Part shown: piece after piece, positions 1 to 9,997 of the stretch | How positions within the stretch are numbered: position 1 is the first letter of the stretch | How the letters are laid out: the number at the start of each line of letters is the position of its first letter | Source: Pseudomonas fragi | GTDB taxonomy: Bacteria; Pseudomonadota; Gammaproteobacteria; Pseudomonadales; Pseudomonadaceae | Length of the DNA: 64,000 bases | Assembly: GCF_002269505.1 (NCBI RefSeq) | Contig: NZ_NQKQ01000001.1 | Coordinates: 62,001-126,000 of the forward strand | Direction: 5' to 3' | Position numbers and translations under genes: made by a program | The notes under the pieces: model-generated | Database searches by the model: none | Told to the model about the DNA's origin: nothing | The model's input: the letters and a program-made list of their open reading frames with translations, nothing else

Positions 1-1110
1 CCGGGCTTTGGCCTGGAGCTGGCCGCCCAAGCCCAGATCGGTCTTGAACAAAAACTGCCGCTGCTGTTTTTCAGCCTGCATGAAACCGACACCCCGACCC
101 GCCTGGCCGCCGTGCGCGCAGGCGGGCAAGCATTTTTGACCGGCACCCTCGAAGCCTCCAGCCTGATGGAAAAGATCGAAGTGCTGACCTGTGTTGCCCA
201 GTATGAGCCGTACAAAGTGCTGATCATTGATGACTCCCGGGCCCAGGCGCTGCACACCGAGCGCCTGCTCAACAGCGCAGGCATTGTTACCCGCACCTTG
301 ATCGATCCGATCCAGGCAATGGCCGAGCTGGCCGACTTCCAGCCGGACCTGATCATCCTCGACATGTACATGCCCTCCTGCACTGGCACCGAGCTGGCCA
401 AGGTCATCCGCCACAACGACCGCTACGTCAGCGTGCCGATCATTTACCTGTCGGCCGAAGACGATATGGACAAGCAGCTTGATGCCATGAGCGAGGGCGG
501 CGATGACTTCCTGACCAAGCCGATCCAGCCGCGCCATCTGATCACCACCGTACGCAACCGTGCCGTGCGCGCCCGCCATCTTAAGGCGCGGATGGTGCGC
601 GACAGCCTGACCGGGCTGTACAACCACACCCATATCCTGCAACTGCTCGAAGACTGCACCTTCCGCGCCCGCCGCGAGAACCGTCCCTTGAGCTTTGCCA
701 TGCTCGACCTCGATCATTTCAAGCACGTCAACGATGGCTACGGCCACCCCATGGGCGACCGGGTGATCAAAAGCCTGGCGCTGTTTCTCAAGCAGCGCCT
801 GCGCAAAACCGACTTCATTGGCCGTTACGGCGGTGAAGAATTTGCCATTGTCATGCCGGACACCGATCAAGAGTCGGCCTATAAGGTGCTCAATCAGATT
901 CGACAGCGCTTTGCTGAAATTCACTACCCGGCACAACCCGTTGACCTGTCGTGCTCCTTCAGCGCGGGTGTCGTGCAGATGCACGGCGATGCCGACAGCC
1001 TGTTGATGGCATCCCAGGCCGATGAGGCGCTGTACCGCGCCAAGAACAACGGGCGCAATCAGGTACACAGCTTTCACCAATCAAGGCTAATTGCCACTAT
1101 TTGTTCGTGA
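1..1110 (+). CDS. gcbA: Response-regulator diguanylate cyclase, GcbA-like (5' end outside window)
   Basis: The reading frame is open from base 1, so the N-terminus lies outside the window; 369 residues are visible. They show the tail of one receiver-like domain (about 1-65), a complete receiver domain (about 71-190) with phosphoacceptor Asp121 in LIILDMYMP, and a C-terminal GGDEF domain with the active-site sequence RYGGEEF at about 275-281. An RxxD product-inhibition site (RKTD) lies five residues before GGEEF. Such proteins make cyclic di-GMP from GTP in the cytoplasm. The REC-REC-GGDEF order and the position just before a ctpL-like chemoreceptor match PA4843/GcbA, which promotes surface attachment in P. 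fluorescens. The domain call is firm; the gcbA name rests on synteny and architecture. Confidence 0.85.
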   Translation, partial: PGFGLELAAQAQIGLEQKLPLLFFSLHETDTPTRLAAVRAGGQAFLTGTLEASSLMEKIEVLTCVAQYEPYKVLIIDDSRAQALHTERLLNSAGIVTRTLIDPIQAMAELADFQPDLIILDMYMPSCTGTELAKVIRHNDRYVSVPIIYLSAEDDMDKQLDAMSEGGDDFLTKPIQPRHLITTVRNRAVRARHLKARMVRDSLTGLYNHTHILQLLEDCTFRARRENRPLSFAMLDLDHFKHVNDGYGHPMGDRVIKSLALFLKQRLRKTDFIGRYGGEEFAIVMPDTDQESAYKVLNQIRQRFAEIHYPAQPVDLSCSFSAGVVQMHGDADSLLMASQADEALYRAKNNGRNQVHSFHQSRLIATICS

Positions 1111-1119
1111 CCTGTCTTC

Positions 1120-1137
1120 CCGTCACACCGCTGTAAC
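1120..1137 (+). promoter_or_regulatory. Candidate Pho box upstream of the ctpL-like gene
   Basis: CCGTCAC and CTGTAAC are separated by ACCG. This gives two 7-base half-sites spaced 11 bases apart, as in the PhoB consensus CTGTCAT-N4-CTGTCAT, with about 5 of 7 matches each. The site is 53 bases before the start codon. Regulation by PhoB fits what is known of ctpL in P. aeruginosa, but the site is inferred by eye. Confidence 0.45.
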
Positions 1138-1189
1138 TTAAGTGCAATAACTTTTGCCGCTTCTGACTGTGTAGTAGGCAAAATCCCAC

Positions 1190-3151
1190 ATGCGCCTGAA
1201 GCTGCTAACCAACCTCAACACCCTGTTGCTGGTCGCCGTTTGCCTCGCCTTGGGCGCTACCTTGTGGTGGTCGCAGCAGGCATTGGAGCGCCCGTTTCTG
1301 TTGATGGAACGCTACTTGAGCCTCTCGCAGCAGTTCCAAGACAAAGTGGCGCGCAATATCGAGGACTACCTCGCCAGTGGCGACGCCCTGCGCCTGAGCG
1401 ATGCCAACAGCGCCCTCGACACTATCAAGAGCCAACTCGCCCCTTTGCCGCCCGCGCTGGCCGATGCACTGCGCCCCAGCCTTGAGAACCTGAGTACCTA
1501 CAGCAATACCGAATTGTTGGCCGCCGGAAAACTGGCCGGTGAACCCCAAGCCTTGCTGCTTCAGGCCGAACGCGAGCTGGGGGCCAATCTGGAGCAACTC
1601 AGCCAATATGCCGGCGAGGCATCCCGAGTCGAGGCCCGCGCCTACCTGCCGCTGCTGCTCACAGCCTCGCAACACCTGGCCAGACTGTCCTTTGCCCGCG
1701 ACAAACTGGTCAGTAGCGGACGCAGTGAACTGGCCGGTGACGTGGAACGCGAACTGGAGAGTATTCAGGGCCTGGCCAGACAAATCGATGCCCTGCCCCT
1801 ACTGGGCGTGAGCAGTAAAAGCGCCTCGGGCACCGACGACTTTGCCGCGATGATGGGCCTTGAAAGCACCGAGACGACCCAGGCTGAAGATGCCGGGATT
1901 GACCTCAAGCGCGAACTCAACAGCCTGTTAAGCCGATACCCGGCTGAACTCAAGCGCACCCGGGAGCAGATCGAACAACGCAGCCAGCTCAGCACCGCCA
2001 CCCACCTCAGGCTTGGCGCCGTACAACAGGCCATTGCCGAACTGGAGCCCGTGGTGCGCGCCGAGCATGGTCAGATCCAGAATGAAGTACGGCTGATCCA
2101 GGGCCTGATGATTGGCCTGATCCTGTTGATCGCGCTGCTGATCGACACCCTGCAGCGCAAACTGGCACGGGTGCTGACCTACCTTGCGCCGCTGCTGTCG
2201 ACCTGGGCCGAAGGCGATTTCAGCCGCGATATTCAACTGGGCAAGACCAACCGCGAACTGCGAGATATCGAAGCATCGCTCAACCGTCTGCGCAGTTATC
2301 TGGTGAACCTGGTGGGCACCCTGCGCCTGAATGCCGAGCAAGTGGCTGGCAGCAGTCAGACCCTGGCCGAACTGAGTTCGGGGCTGCACGGCGGCGCTGA
2401 ACGCCAGGCCGCTGATACGGGACAAATCCGCGACGCCCTAGGTGAACTGGAGGCCACTATTTCCCAGGTGGCAGGCGACGCCAGCCAGGCCGCCGATGCC
2501 AGCCGCAGCGCCGGCCTTGCGGTTGCCCAGGGGCAACGGGTGATCGGCCAGAGCCTGACCGGGCTGCATGCCCTGGTCGGTGAAGTGCAGGGCAACGCGC
2601 AGACCATTGAACGCCTGGCTGAAGAGTCGGCCACCATCGGTGGTGTGCTGACGGTGATTCGTTCGATTGCCGACCAGACCAACCTGCTGGCGCTCAACGC
2701 CGCCATCGAAGCCGCCCGCGCAGGTGAAATGGGCCGTGGCTTTGCCGTGGTGGCCGAAGAGGTGCGTTCGCTGGCCCAGCGTACTGCGGGGGCCACCAAC
2801 GAGATCCAGACCATGATTGGCGGGCTGCAACTGGCCGCCCGCCAGTCAGTTGAAGGCATCCGCGCACAAGTCAGCCACGCCCAGGCCACCGCCCAGCAGG
2901 CACAGGATGCCGACGGTGCGCTGGATGAAATTGTCGACGCGATTGCCACCATCTCCACTACCGCCGTACGCATCGCCGACGTCACCGCCCAGCAAACCGG
3001 AGCGGTGAGCGAGATTCGCGACCACAGCGAGCGCATTCATGTACTGGGCGACGAAAACCTGCAACGCATCGGCATTGCCCGTGACCAGAGCCAGCAGTTG
3101 CTGGAACTGGGTTCGCAGCTCAACACTGCGGTGCAGGCGTTTCGGGTGTAA
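1190..3151 (+). CDS. ctpL: Methyl-accepting chemotaxis protein, CtpL-like
   Basis: This 653-residue transmembrane chemoreceptor has a first membrane segment at about 10-27, a long helical periplasmic region (28-302), a second segment at about 303-319, a HAMP-like linker (about 320-375) and a cytoplasmic signalling coiled coil. The highly conserved hairpin tip, including [19 protein letters not shown], lies at about 490-526. The C-terminus has no CheR-binding pentapeptide. In the family, ligand binding in the periplasm controls the CheA kinase. The position between a GcbA-like gene and dsbD matches PA4844 (CtpL), which mediates phosphate taxis at low phosphate. The upstream Pho box supports that reading. 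The ligand itself cannot be read from the sequence. Confidence 0.85.
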   Translation: MRLKLLTNLNTLLLVAVCLALGATLWWSQQALERPFLLMERYLSLSQQFQDKVARNIEDYLASGDALRLSDANSALDTIKSQLAPLPPALADALRPSLENLSTYSNTELLAAGKLAGEPQALLLQAERELGANLEQLSQYAGEASRVEARAYLPLLLTASQHLARLSFARDKLVSSGRSELAGDVERELESIQGLARQIDALPLLGVSSKSASGTDDFAAMMGLESTETTQAEDAGIDLKRELNSLLSRYPAELKRTREQIEQRSQLSTATHLRLGAVQQAIAELEPVVRAEHGQIQNEVRLIQGLMIGLILLIALLIDTLQRKLARVLTYLAPLLSTWAEGDFSRDIQLGKTNRELRDIEASLNRLRSYLVNLVGTLRLNAEQVAGSSQTLAELSSGLHGGAERQAADTGQIRDALGELEATISQVAGDASQAADASRSAGLAVAQGQRVIGQSLTGLHALVGEVQGNAQTIERLAEESATIGGVLTVIRSIADQTNLLALNAAIEAARAGEMGRGFAVVAEEVRSLAQRTAGATNEIQTMIGGLQLAARQSVEGIRAQVSHAQATAQQAQDADGALDEIVDAIATISTTAVRIADVTAQQTGAVSEIRDHSERIHVLGDENLQRIGIARDQSQQLLELGSQLNTAVQAFRV

Positions 3152-3221
3152 CCCGCTCCCACACACCCACATACCCATGCACCGCGTTATCATGCCCGCA
3201 CGTTTGCTTTGCGAGATTCCT

Positions 3222-4994
3222 ATGCGCCGCCTGTTTCTGCTCTTGTGTTTGCTGTTTGCCGTGCCTGCCATGGGCGCCGGGCTGCTGGATAACCGACCCA
3301 GTGCAACCCTGGGCGCGATCAATAACAGCAGCGACTTTTTACCGGTACGCGAAGCCTTCAAGCTCAACCTGATCAGCAGCACCCCCGAGTCAATCAAGCT
3401 GCGCTTTGTGCCCACCGAAGGCTATTACCTGTATCGGCACCGATTTGCCTTCAAGACCGAACCCGCCGATATCGCCCTGGGTACTGCGCAACTGCCCCCC
3501 GGCGAAGCCAAACACGATGAATATTTCGGCGATGTCGAGGTTTATCACGGCATTCTCGACGTAGTCATCCCTCGCCCGGCCAACGATTCACGCCCTTTCA
3601 CCCTGGTGGTCAGCTACCAGGGCTGCGCCGACAAGGGCCTGTGCTACCCGCCTGAAACCGAACGGCTGAACATTGATGGCAGTACAGTCACCAGCACCGC
3701 CAGCGCCACGCCGGAAAAAACGTGGAACTGGCGCGAACTGGCGCTGTTTTTCATCGCAGGCCTGGGCCTGACATTTACCCCCTGTGTCTTGCCGATGCTG
3801 CCAATCCTGTCGGGCGTGGTGTTACGCGGCCAGGTGGGCGGGCTGCGCGGTTTCAGCCTGTCGCTGGCCTATGTATTGCCGATGGCGGCCTGCTTTGCTC
3901 TGCTGGGTGCCTTGATGGGCATGTTCGGAGCGCAACTCAATTTGCAGGCACGCCTGCAATCCGTGTGGGTGTTGGTGCCCTTCGCGCTGTTTTTCGGGAT
4001 TTTCGCCCTGGCTATGTTCGGTGTGTTTGAACTCAAGCTGCCGCAAGCCATCAGCAATCGCCTGGATCGTGTCGCCAATCGCACCCAGGGCGGCTCGTTG
4101 TGGGGCGCCGCAGTGCTGGGCGTGGTTTCCAGTTTGCTGGTGTCACCGTGCGTTTCCGCGCCGCTGGCCGGGGCGCTGCTGTACATCAGCGCCAGTGGCG
4201 ATGCGCTGGGTGGCGGCTTGAAACTGTTCGCCCTTGGCCTGGGCATGGGTGCACCACTGTTGCTGGTGGCCACCGGTGGCGCGGCCTGGCTGCCAAAAAG
4301 CGGGCCGTGGCTGGTCAGTGTAAAAAATGCCATCGGCGTGCTGCTGCTCGGGCTGGCGATCGGCCTGCTCAGCCGCGTGCTGCCGGGCCCGGTCACCCTG
4401 CTGTTGATCGGCGCGCTGGCCGCAGGCGTAAGCCTGTTCCTGGGCACCCTGGAGTTCACCTACAAAGCCCCGCGCCAGCGCCTGGCCCAACTCTTGGGCG
4501 TATTTCTGCTGGTCTACGCCCTGGCCTGCTGGTTTGGCGCCCTGAGCGGCCAGAGCGATCCGCTCAACCCCATCGGCCACTCACAACCGGTTGCCAGTGC
4601 CGCGAACGGCTCTGCAGTACCGACAGGTCAATGGCTCACTGTCAGCACCCCGGCCGAACTGGACAGCGCACTGGCCCAGGCCAGAGCTGCTGGCCAGCCA
4701 CTGTTGCTGGACTGGTACGCCGACTGGTGCATCAGTTGCAAAGTGATCGAGCACGAAGTCCTGAACAACCCCCGCGTGCTGGAGCTGCTCAAGGGTTACC
4801 GGCTGGTGCGTTTCGACATCACGGCCAGCAATGCCGAGCAACGCGCCCTGCTTGATCAGTACAAATTGTTCGGCCCGCCAGCCTTGATGTTCTTCGGCAA
4901 AGATGGCGTCGAAAAAAGTGACCAACGGGTCATCGGTGAGATCAATGCAGCGGACTTCGCCGAACGTGTCGCGATCGCGAATGACCAGATCTAG
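3222..4994 (+). CDS. dsbD: Thiol:disulfide interchange protein DsbD
   Basis: DsbD passes electrons from cytoplasmic thioredoxin across the inner membrane to periplasmic disulfide isomerases. The chosen ATG gives 590 residues and a clear signal peptide (RRLFLLLCLLFAVPAMGA). An in-frame ATG at 3192 would add ten residues in front of it. All three redox pairs are present: Cys135/Cys141 in the N-terminal periplasmic domain (QGCADKGLCYPP), Cys188/Cys310 in the membrane domain (TPCVLP and SPCVSAP), and Cys503-x-x-Cys506 (DWCISCK) in the C-terminal thioredoxin-like domain. About eight membrane helices lie between. It follows the chemoreceptor by 70 bases; in P. aeruginosa the same position is dipZ. 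Confidence 0.95.
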   Translation: MRRLFLLLCLLFAVPAMGAGLLDNRPSATLGAINNSSDFLPVREAFKLNLISSTPESIKLRFVPTEGYYLYRHRFAFKTEPADIALGTAQLPPGEAKHDEYFGDVEVYHGILDVVIPRPANDSRPFTLVVSYQGCADKGLCYPPETERLNIDGSTVTSTASATPEKTWNWRELALFFIAGLGLTFTPCVLPMLPILSGVVLRGQVGGLRGFSLSLAYVLPMAACFALLGALMGMFGAQLNLQARLQSVWVLVPFALFFGIFALAMFGVFELKLPQAISNRLDRVANRTQGGSLWGAAVLGVVSSLLVSPCVSAPLAGALLYISASGDALGGGLKLFALGLGMGAPLLLVATGGAAWLPKSGPWLVSVKNAIGVLLLGLAIGLLSRVLPGPVTLLLIGALAAGVSLFLGTLEFTYKAPRQRLAQLLGVFLLVYALACWFGALSGQSDPLNPIGHSQPVASAANGSAVPTGQWLTVSTPAELDSALAQARAAGQPLLLDWYADWCISCKVIEHEVLNNPRVLELLKGYRLVRFDITASNAEQRALLDQYKLFGPPALMFFGKDGVEKSDQRVIGEINAADFAERVAIANDQI

Positions 4995-5124
4995 AGCCCC
5001 AGTCACAAACTTTTCGCGAACATCGGTCATCGTGCTGGCTATTGCAGTTAACTGGACAGCGATTCCGCTTTTCGGCATAGTCGCCCGGCACTGACAACTG
5101 CACACAGATAATAAGGAACAGCAG

Positions 5125-5580
5125 ATGGCGACTTTCCTGGTTCTACACGGCCCCAACCTGAACCTGCTCGGCACCCGCGAGCCGGGCGTCTACGGCGCAA
5201 CCACCCTGGCGCAAATCAATCAGGACCTGGAGCAACGAGCCCGGGATGCCGGCCACCATTTGCTCTACCTGCAAAGCAATGCCGAGTATGAATTGATCGA
5301 CCGCGTACACGCCGCCCGCAACGAAGGGGTGGATTTTATTCTGATCAACCCGGCGGCTTTTACCCACACCAGCGTGGCATTACGTGACGCGCTGCTGGCG
5401 GTGAGCATCCCATTCATCGAAGTGCATTTGTCTAACGTGCACAAACGCGAACCTTTCCGCCATCACTCCTACTTCTCCGACGTTGCGGTAGGCGTGATCT
5501 GCGGCCTTGGCGCCAGCGGTTATCGACTGGCCTTGGAGGCCGCCCTGGAACAGCTTGAACTACAAGCTAAACGCCCCTGA
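5125..5580 (+). CDS. aroQ: Type II 3-dehydroquinate dehydratase
   Basis: This enzyme converts 3-dehydroquinate to 3-dehydroshikimate, step three of the shikimate pathway for aromatic amino acids. The 151-residue product has the usual type II length and the N-terminal signature [17 protein letters not shown] with the catalytic Tyr region just after it. It also has the conserved [16 protein letters not shown] and [14 protein letters not shown] segments, the latter including the active-site His. An AAGGA ribosome site precedes the ATG. It is followed after 25 bases by accB, the usual Pseudomonas aroQ-accB-accC order. Confidence 0.96.
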   Translation: MATFLVLHGPNLNLLGTREPGVYGATTLAQINQDLEQRARDAGHHLLYLQSNAEYELIDRVHAARNEGVDFILINPAAFTHTSVALRDALLAVSIPFIEVHLSNVHKREPFRHHSYFSDVAVGVICGLGASGYRLALEAALEQLELQAKRP

Positions 5581-5605
5581 CAGACCCATTGGGAGTTGAC
5601 GATTC

Positions 5606-6064
5606 ATGGATATCCGTAAAGTTAAGAAACTGATCGAACTGCTGGAAGAGTCCGGCATCGACGAGCTGGAAATCAAAGAAGGCGAAGAGTCCGTACGCAT
5701 CAGCCGTCACAGCAAGACTCCTGCCCAGCAGTACTACGCGCCAGCCCCAATGCAAGCGCCTGCTGCAGCGCCGGTTGCTGTTGCTCCGGTTGCCACCGTG
5801 ACCGAAGCGCCTGCTGCTCCGAAACTGAACGGTTTTGTGGTCAAGTCGCCAATGGTCGGTACGTTCTACCGTACCCCGGCGCCAACTTCGCCTGCCTTCG
5901 TTGAAGTGGGCCAGACCGTCAAGGTCGGCGACACCATTTGCATCGTTGAAGCGATGAAAATGATGAACCACATCACGGCCGAAAAAGCCGGCGTTATCGA
6001 ATCCATCCTGGTAGAGAACGGTCAGCCGGTTGAATTCGACCAACCGCTGTTCACCATCGTTTGA
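5606..6064 (+). CDS. accB: Biotin carboxyl carrier protein of acetyl-CoA carboxylase
   Basis: AccB carries the biotin that is carboxylated by AccC and then donates CO2 to acetyl-CoA, the committed step of fatty-acid synthesis. The 152-residue protein has an N-terminal helical region and an Ala/Pro-rich linker (about 38-72). The C-terminal biotinyl domain carries the target lysine Lys118 within EAMKMMN. A GGGAG ribosome site precedes the ATG. It lies between aroQ and accC, 17 bases before the latter, so the two subunits are almost certainly made from one transcript. Confidence 0.97.
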   Translation: MDIRKVKKLIELLEESGIDELEIKEGEESVRISRHSKTPAQQYYAPAPMQAPAAAPVAVAPVATVTEAPAAPKLNGFVVKSPMVGTFYRTPAPTSPAFVEVGQTVKVGDTICIVEAMKMMNHITAEKAGVIESILVENGQPVEFDQPLFTIV

Positions 6065-6081
6065 ACCACGGGGAGCCAACG

Positions 6082-7440
6082 ATGTTGAAGCCTCAGAAGC
6101 TGGAAAAAGTCCTGATCGCCAACCGTGGCGAGATTGCTTTGCGCATCCTGCGGGCGTGCAAGGAAATGGGGATCAAGACTGTCGCGGTGTACTCCACTGC
6201 CGACAAAGAGCTGATGCACCTGGGCCTGGCAGACGAAACCGTCTGCATCGGTCCGGCACCGGCCAACCTGTCTTACCTGCACATTCCGGCCATCATCGCG
6301 GCCGCGGAAGTGACCGGCGCCACGGCGATTCACCCGGGCTACGGCTTTTTGGCTGAAAACGCCGACTTCGCCGAACAGGTCGAGAAATCCGGTTTTGCCT
6401 TTATCGGCCCGAAAGCCGACACCATTCGCCTGATGGGCGACAAGGTATCGGCCAAGCACGCCATGATCGCGGCCGGTGTTCCGACCGTTCCAGGTTCTGA
6501 CGGCCCGCTGCCGGAAGACCCTGAAACCGCATTGCGCATTGGCCGTGAAGTCGGCTACCCGGTGATCATCAAGGCCGCTGGCGGCGGCGGCGGTCGCGGC
6601 ATGCGCGTTGTGCACCGTGAAGAAGACCTGATCGAAGCAGCCAAGCAGACCCGCGAAGAAGCCGGTGCCTGGTTCAGCAACCCGATGGTCTACCTGGAAA
6701 AATACCTGACCAACCCGCGTCACGTGGAAGTCCAGGTGATTTCCGACGGCCAGGGCAATGCCATCCACCTGGGCGACCGCGACTGCTCGCTGCAACGTCG
6801 TCACCAGAAAGTGCTGGAAGAAGCACCGGCACCGGGTATCGACGAAACCGCACGCGCTGAAGTTCTGGCTCGCTGCGTAAAAGCCTGTGTCGACATCAAC
6901 TACCGTGGCGCGGGCACTTTCGAGTTCCTGTACGAGAACGGTCGCTTCTACTTCATCGAGATGAACACTCGTGTGCAAGTAGAGCACCCGGTGTCCGAAA
7001 TGGTCACTGGCATCGACATTCTCAAAGAGATGTTGAGCATCGCTGCTGGCAACAAGCTGTCCTTCACCCAGGCGGACGTGAACATTCACGGTCACTCGCT
7101 GGAGTGCCGGATCAACGCTGAAGACCCGGCGACGTTCATGCCGAGCCCTGGCATGGTCAAGCACTTCCACGCTCCGGGCGGCAACGGCGTTCGCGTCGAT
7201 TCGCACCTGTACAGCGGCTACAAGGTTCCGTCCAACTACGACTCCCTGATCGGCAAGCTGATCACCTGGGGCTCGACCCGTGACGAAGCCATGGCGCGCA
7301 TGCGCAATGCCCTGGACGAAATCGTGGTCGACGGGATCAAAACCAACATCCCGTTGCACCGTGATCTGGTGAATGACGAAGGCTTCTGCAAAGGCGGCGT
7401 CAACATTCACTACCTGGAACACAAACTGGCTAACCAGTAA
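6082..7440 (+). CDS. accC: Biotin carboxylase subunit of acetyl-CoA carboxylase
   Basis: AccC uses ATP and bicarbonate to carboxylate biotin on AccB. The ATG at 6082, behind a GGGGAG ribosome site, gives 452 residues, close to E. coli AccC (449). The chosen start yields [17 protein letters not shown], which aligns with the conserved N-terminus; an upstream TTG at 6061 overlaps the accB stop and is unlikely. ATP-grasp landmarks are the glycine-rich loop [12 protein letters not shown], the region ERDCS-like [13 protein letters not shown], and the catalytic [12 protein letters not shown]. The gene is followed by a perfect hairpin terminator that closes the aroQ-accBC unit. Confidence 0.97.
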   Translation: MLKPQKLEKVLIANRGEIALRILRACKEMGIKTVAVYSTADKELMHLGLADETVCIGPAPANLSYLHIPAIIAAAEVTGATAIHPGYGFLAENADFAEQVEKSGFAFIGPKADTIRLMGDKVSAKHAMIAAGVPTVPGSDGPLPEDPETALRIGREVGYPVIIKAAGGGGGRGMRVVHREEDLIEAAKQTREEAGAWFSNPMVYLEKYLTNPRHVEVQVISDGQGNAIHLGDRDCSLQRRHQKVLEEAPAPGIDETARAEVLARCVKACVDINYRGAGTFEFLYENGRFYFIEMNTRVQVEHPVSEMVTGIDILKEMLSIAAGNKLSFTQADVNIHGHSLECRINAEDPATFMPSPGMVKHFHAPGGNGVRVDSHLYSGYKVPSNYDSLIGKLITWGSTRDEAMARMRNALDEIVVDGIKTNIPLHRDLVNDEGFCKGGVNIHYLEHKLANQ

Positions 7441-7454
7441 GTTTGTAATCCCGT

Positions 7455-7489
7455 CAACAAAGCCGCTTTCGAGCGGCTTTGTTGTTTGT
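7455..7489 (+). terminator. Rho-independent terminator after accC
   Basis: A perfect 13-base stem (CAACAAAGCCGCT and AGCGGCTTTGTTG) closes a TTCG tetraloop 14 bases after the accC stop, and T-rich sequence continues from the stem. It ends the aroQ-accB-accC transcript. Confidence 0.9.
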
Positions 7490-7611
7490 GGGTGAGGGGC
7501 CAGGACTTTTCATCGTTTTTTGATTACCCCCCATGCCTACGCTCGCGTAAACTTGCGCGCTTCTCGCAGCCCGACCGGCTGCACACTCCTATTCTTTCAA
7601 AGGTGCCCGCC

Positions 7612-8490
7612 ATGCCTTGGCTGCAAGTACGCCTCGCCATCAGCCCGGAACAAGCCGAAACCTACGAAGACGCGTTCCTCGAAGTCGGCGCCGTTTCGGT
7701 TACGTTCATGGACGCCGAAGACCAACCGATCTTCGAACCTGAGCTCAACACCACCCCGCTGTGGTCGCACACCCATTTGCTGGCACTGTTCGAAGGCGGC
7801 ACCGAAGCTGAACTCGTACTGTCCCATCTGGAACTGCTGACCGGTTCGCCACTCCCTGAACATCATGCCGAAGTGATCGAAGACCAGGACTGGGAACGCA
7901 GCTGGATGGATAACTTCCACCCGATGCGTTTCGGCCAGCGCCTGTGGATCGTACCAAGCTGGCACGCAGCTCCCGAGCCGGATGCCGTTAACCTGCTGCT
8001 GGACCCGGGCCTGGCCTTCGGCACCGGCACTCACCCGACCACCGCACTGTGCCTGGAATGGCTGGACGGCCAGGATCTGAAAGACTGCACCGTGCTGGAC
8101 TTCGGCTGCGGCTCGGGCATTCTGGCCATCGCGGCCATGCTGCTTGGCGCCAAACACGCCGTGGGTACCGACATCGACGTCCAGGCGCTGGAAGCCTCCC
8201 GCGACAACGCCAACCGCAACGGCGTCGATCCGCAGCTGTTCCCGCTGTACTTGCCCGAAGACATGCCACAGGTGCAGGCCGACGTCGTCGTTGCCAACAT
8301 CCTCGCCGGCCCGCTGGTTTCCCTGGCCCCGCAACTGTCCAGCCTGGTCAAGCCGGGTGGCCGCCTGGCACTGTCGGGCATCCTCGCCGAACAGGGCGAA
8401 GAAGTGGCGGCAGCTTACGCCCAGGACTTCGATCTGGACCCGATTGCCAATCGCGATGGCTGGGTGCGCATCAGCGGCCGTCGGCGCTAG
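7612..8490 (+). CDS. prmA: Ribosomal protein L11 methyltransferase
   Basis: PrmA trimethylates ribosomal protein L11 using S-adenosylmethionine. The ATG at 7612 (MPWLQVRLA) gives 292 residues, the family length. The N-terminal substrate domain is followed by [14 protein letters not shown] and the SAM-binding motif [14 protein letters not shown] at about 160-175, then the [10 protein letters not shown] motif typical of PrmA. Its place after accC and before a zinc-ribbon gene and dusB is the usual Pseudomonas order. Confidence 0.95.
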   Translation: MPWLQVRLAISPEQAETYEDAFLEVGAVSVTFMDAEDQPIFEPELNTTPLWSHTHLLALFEGGTEAELVLSHLELLTGSPLPEHHAEVIEDQDWERSWMDNFHPMRFGQRLWIVPSWHAAPEPDAVNLLLDPGLAFGTGTHPTTALCLEWLDGQDLKDCTVLDFGCGSGILAIAAMLLGAKHAVGTDIDVQALEASRDNANRNGVDPQLFPLYLPEDMPQVQADVVVANILAGPLVSLAPQLSSLVKPGGRLALSGILAEQGEEVAAAYAQDFDLDPIANRDGWVRISGRRR

Positions 8491-8520
8491 AATGAAACCA
8501 TGCCCAATCCGGATGGCCGC

Positions 8521-9780
8521 ATGAGCGATAGCTTCGTTACCCAGTGCCCACATTGCCAGACCAACTTTCGCGTCAGCCACGCTCAGTTGGGCATGGCACG
8601 CGGCGTGGTGCGCTGTGGCGCCTGCCTGCAAGTGTTCAATGCCGCGCAGCAACTGCTGAACCAGAGCACTGAAACAGGGCAGCCGCCCGCCGTGGAGACG
8701 CCCGCCGTCGCCGCGCCCGAAGCGATCGCGCCTGTACCTGTCGAAGTCGAAGCCACTGCCCCGGCCGTGCCGGTCAGCCCGCCAGCGTGGCAGGCACACA
8801 CGATCGACCTCGACCATCTGGATCTGGACGAAGAACTGGCCAAGCTCGAAGAGCGTGAAATTCAGCCCAGCAAAAGCTTCGGCCAACCGCACAAGCCCGC
8901 AAGCACGTCGCTTAGCGCTCGTCGCGAAACCTCTGAAGCAGAAGAAGGTGAATGGTCTGATAGCCTGTTCAGCGAATCTGCTGCGGACCGCGCCGCAAAC
9001 GCCAAGGCAGTCGAAAGCGAAGCCGAGCTGGCTGAAACCGGGCGTACCGAGCCGTCATTGTCGCTGGACATCGACGAACCGGACGATACTGCGCCCTTGC
9101 AGCTATCAATGGATGACGAACTGGAGCCGCCGCTGGTGGCCGAACACTTGTCAGCCACCGACGACGAAGACGACGAACCGCTAAAGCCATTGCCTCTGAC
9201 CAAGGGCAAACGCAAGCGCAGCGAGCCGGCTGTCCACGAAGACCCGCTGATGGATCTGGTTGACGACCCGCTGACCCTGGACTGGCAAAAACGCCGAACG
9301 CCGTGGGGCAAGCGCCTGCTCTGGATCTTGCTGGTGCTTCTGGCCGCAGCGGCACTGGCCGGGCAGTACATCGCCAACCACTTCGACGAGCTGGCACGCC
9401 AGGACCAGTACCGCCCGATCTTCCAGCAACTGTGCCCGCAGATCGGCTGTACGGTGCCCTCCAAGGTCGATATCGACCGGATCAAGAGCAGCAACCTGGT
9501 GGTACGCAGCCACCCTGAATTTGCCGGTGCGCTGGTGGTGGATGCCATCCTCTACAACCGCGCGCCGTTCTCCCAGCCCTTCCCGCTGCTGGAACTGCGT
9601 TTTGCCGATCTCAACGGCAAAATGATCGCCAGTCGTCGGTTCAAACCCGGCGAATACCTCAGCGGCGATATGGCCAAAGCTGAAATGCCGCCGCAAACCC
9701 CTATCCACATTGCCCTGGACATCCTCGACCCGGGCCCGAAGGCCGTGAACTACAGCCTCAGTTTTCACTCACCCGAATAA
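8521..9780 (+). CDS. Zinc-ribbon and DUF3426 single-pass membrane protein
   Basis: The 419-residue protein starts with an MJ0042-type zinc ribbon: two CxxC pairs (CPHCQ and CGACL) within the first 40 residues. An acidic, low-complexity middle (about 50-255) follows, rich in Glu, Asp, Ala and Pro. Next comes one membrane segment at about 263-282 (LLWILLVLLAAAALAG) and a DUF3426 C-terminal domain that probably faces the periplasm. An upstream ATG at 8500 would add seven residues, but the 8521 start matches relatives I remember. The function is unknown; it is conserved between prmA and dusB in Pseudomonas. Confidence 0.85.
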   Translation: MSDSFVTQCPHCQTNFRVSHAQLGMARGVVRCGACLQVFNAAQQLLNQSTETGQPPAVETPAVAAPEAIAPVPVEVEATAPAVPVSPPAWQAHTIDLDHLDLDEELAKLEEREIQPSKSFGQPHKPASTSLSARRETSEAEEGEWSDSLFSESAADRAANAKAVESEAELAETGRTEPSLSLDIDEPDDTAPLQLSMDDELEPPLVAEHLSATDDEDDEPLKPLPLTKGKRKRSEPAVHEDPLMDLVDDPLTLDWQKRRTPWGKRLLWILLVLLAAAALAGQYIANHFDELARQDQYRPIFQQLCPQIGCTVPSKVDIDRIKSSNLVVRSHPEFAGALVVDAILYNRAPFSQPFPLLELRFADLNGKMIASRRFKPGEYLSGDMAKAEMPPQTPIHIALDILDPGPKAVNYSLSFHSPE

Positions 9781-9802
9781 CCGCGCTACGCTTCTAGCTC
9801 TA

Positions 9803-9880
9803 AGCCACAAGTAGCAAGCTAGAAGCTAAAACCAGATTTTCTGCGTCTTGCAGCGTGTCGCTTGCCACTTGTAACTGGCT
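9803..9880. repeat. Imperfect inverted repeat downstream of the DUF3426 gene
   Basis: The arm at 9803-9818 (AGCCACAAGTAGCAAG) is an imperfect reverse complement of 9861-9880 (CTTGCCACTTGTAACTGGCT). Sequences built from GCTTG/CAAG/GTAGC words like this are common at gene ends in Pseudomonas. It may act as a transcript end; no T tract follows. Confidence 0.4.
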
Positions 9881-9917
9881 GCAAGCCGCAATTGTTCAAA
9901 AATCATCCAATTGCGTC

Positions 9918-9946
9918 TTTAACCAGTCATCGAGAGCGGGTATCAT
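9918..9946 (+). promoter_or_regulatory. Candidate promoter for dusB-fis
   Basis: TTTAAC at 9918-9923 and TATCAT at 9941-9946 are 17 bases apart and lie about 50 bases before the dusB ATG. This is a reasonable sigma-70 pair, judged by eye only. Confidence 0.35.
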
Positions 9947-9997
9947 GCCAACCCTTTTTCGAACTCCCAAGATCCGGCCCCACAACAGGGAAGTCCT

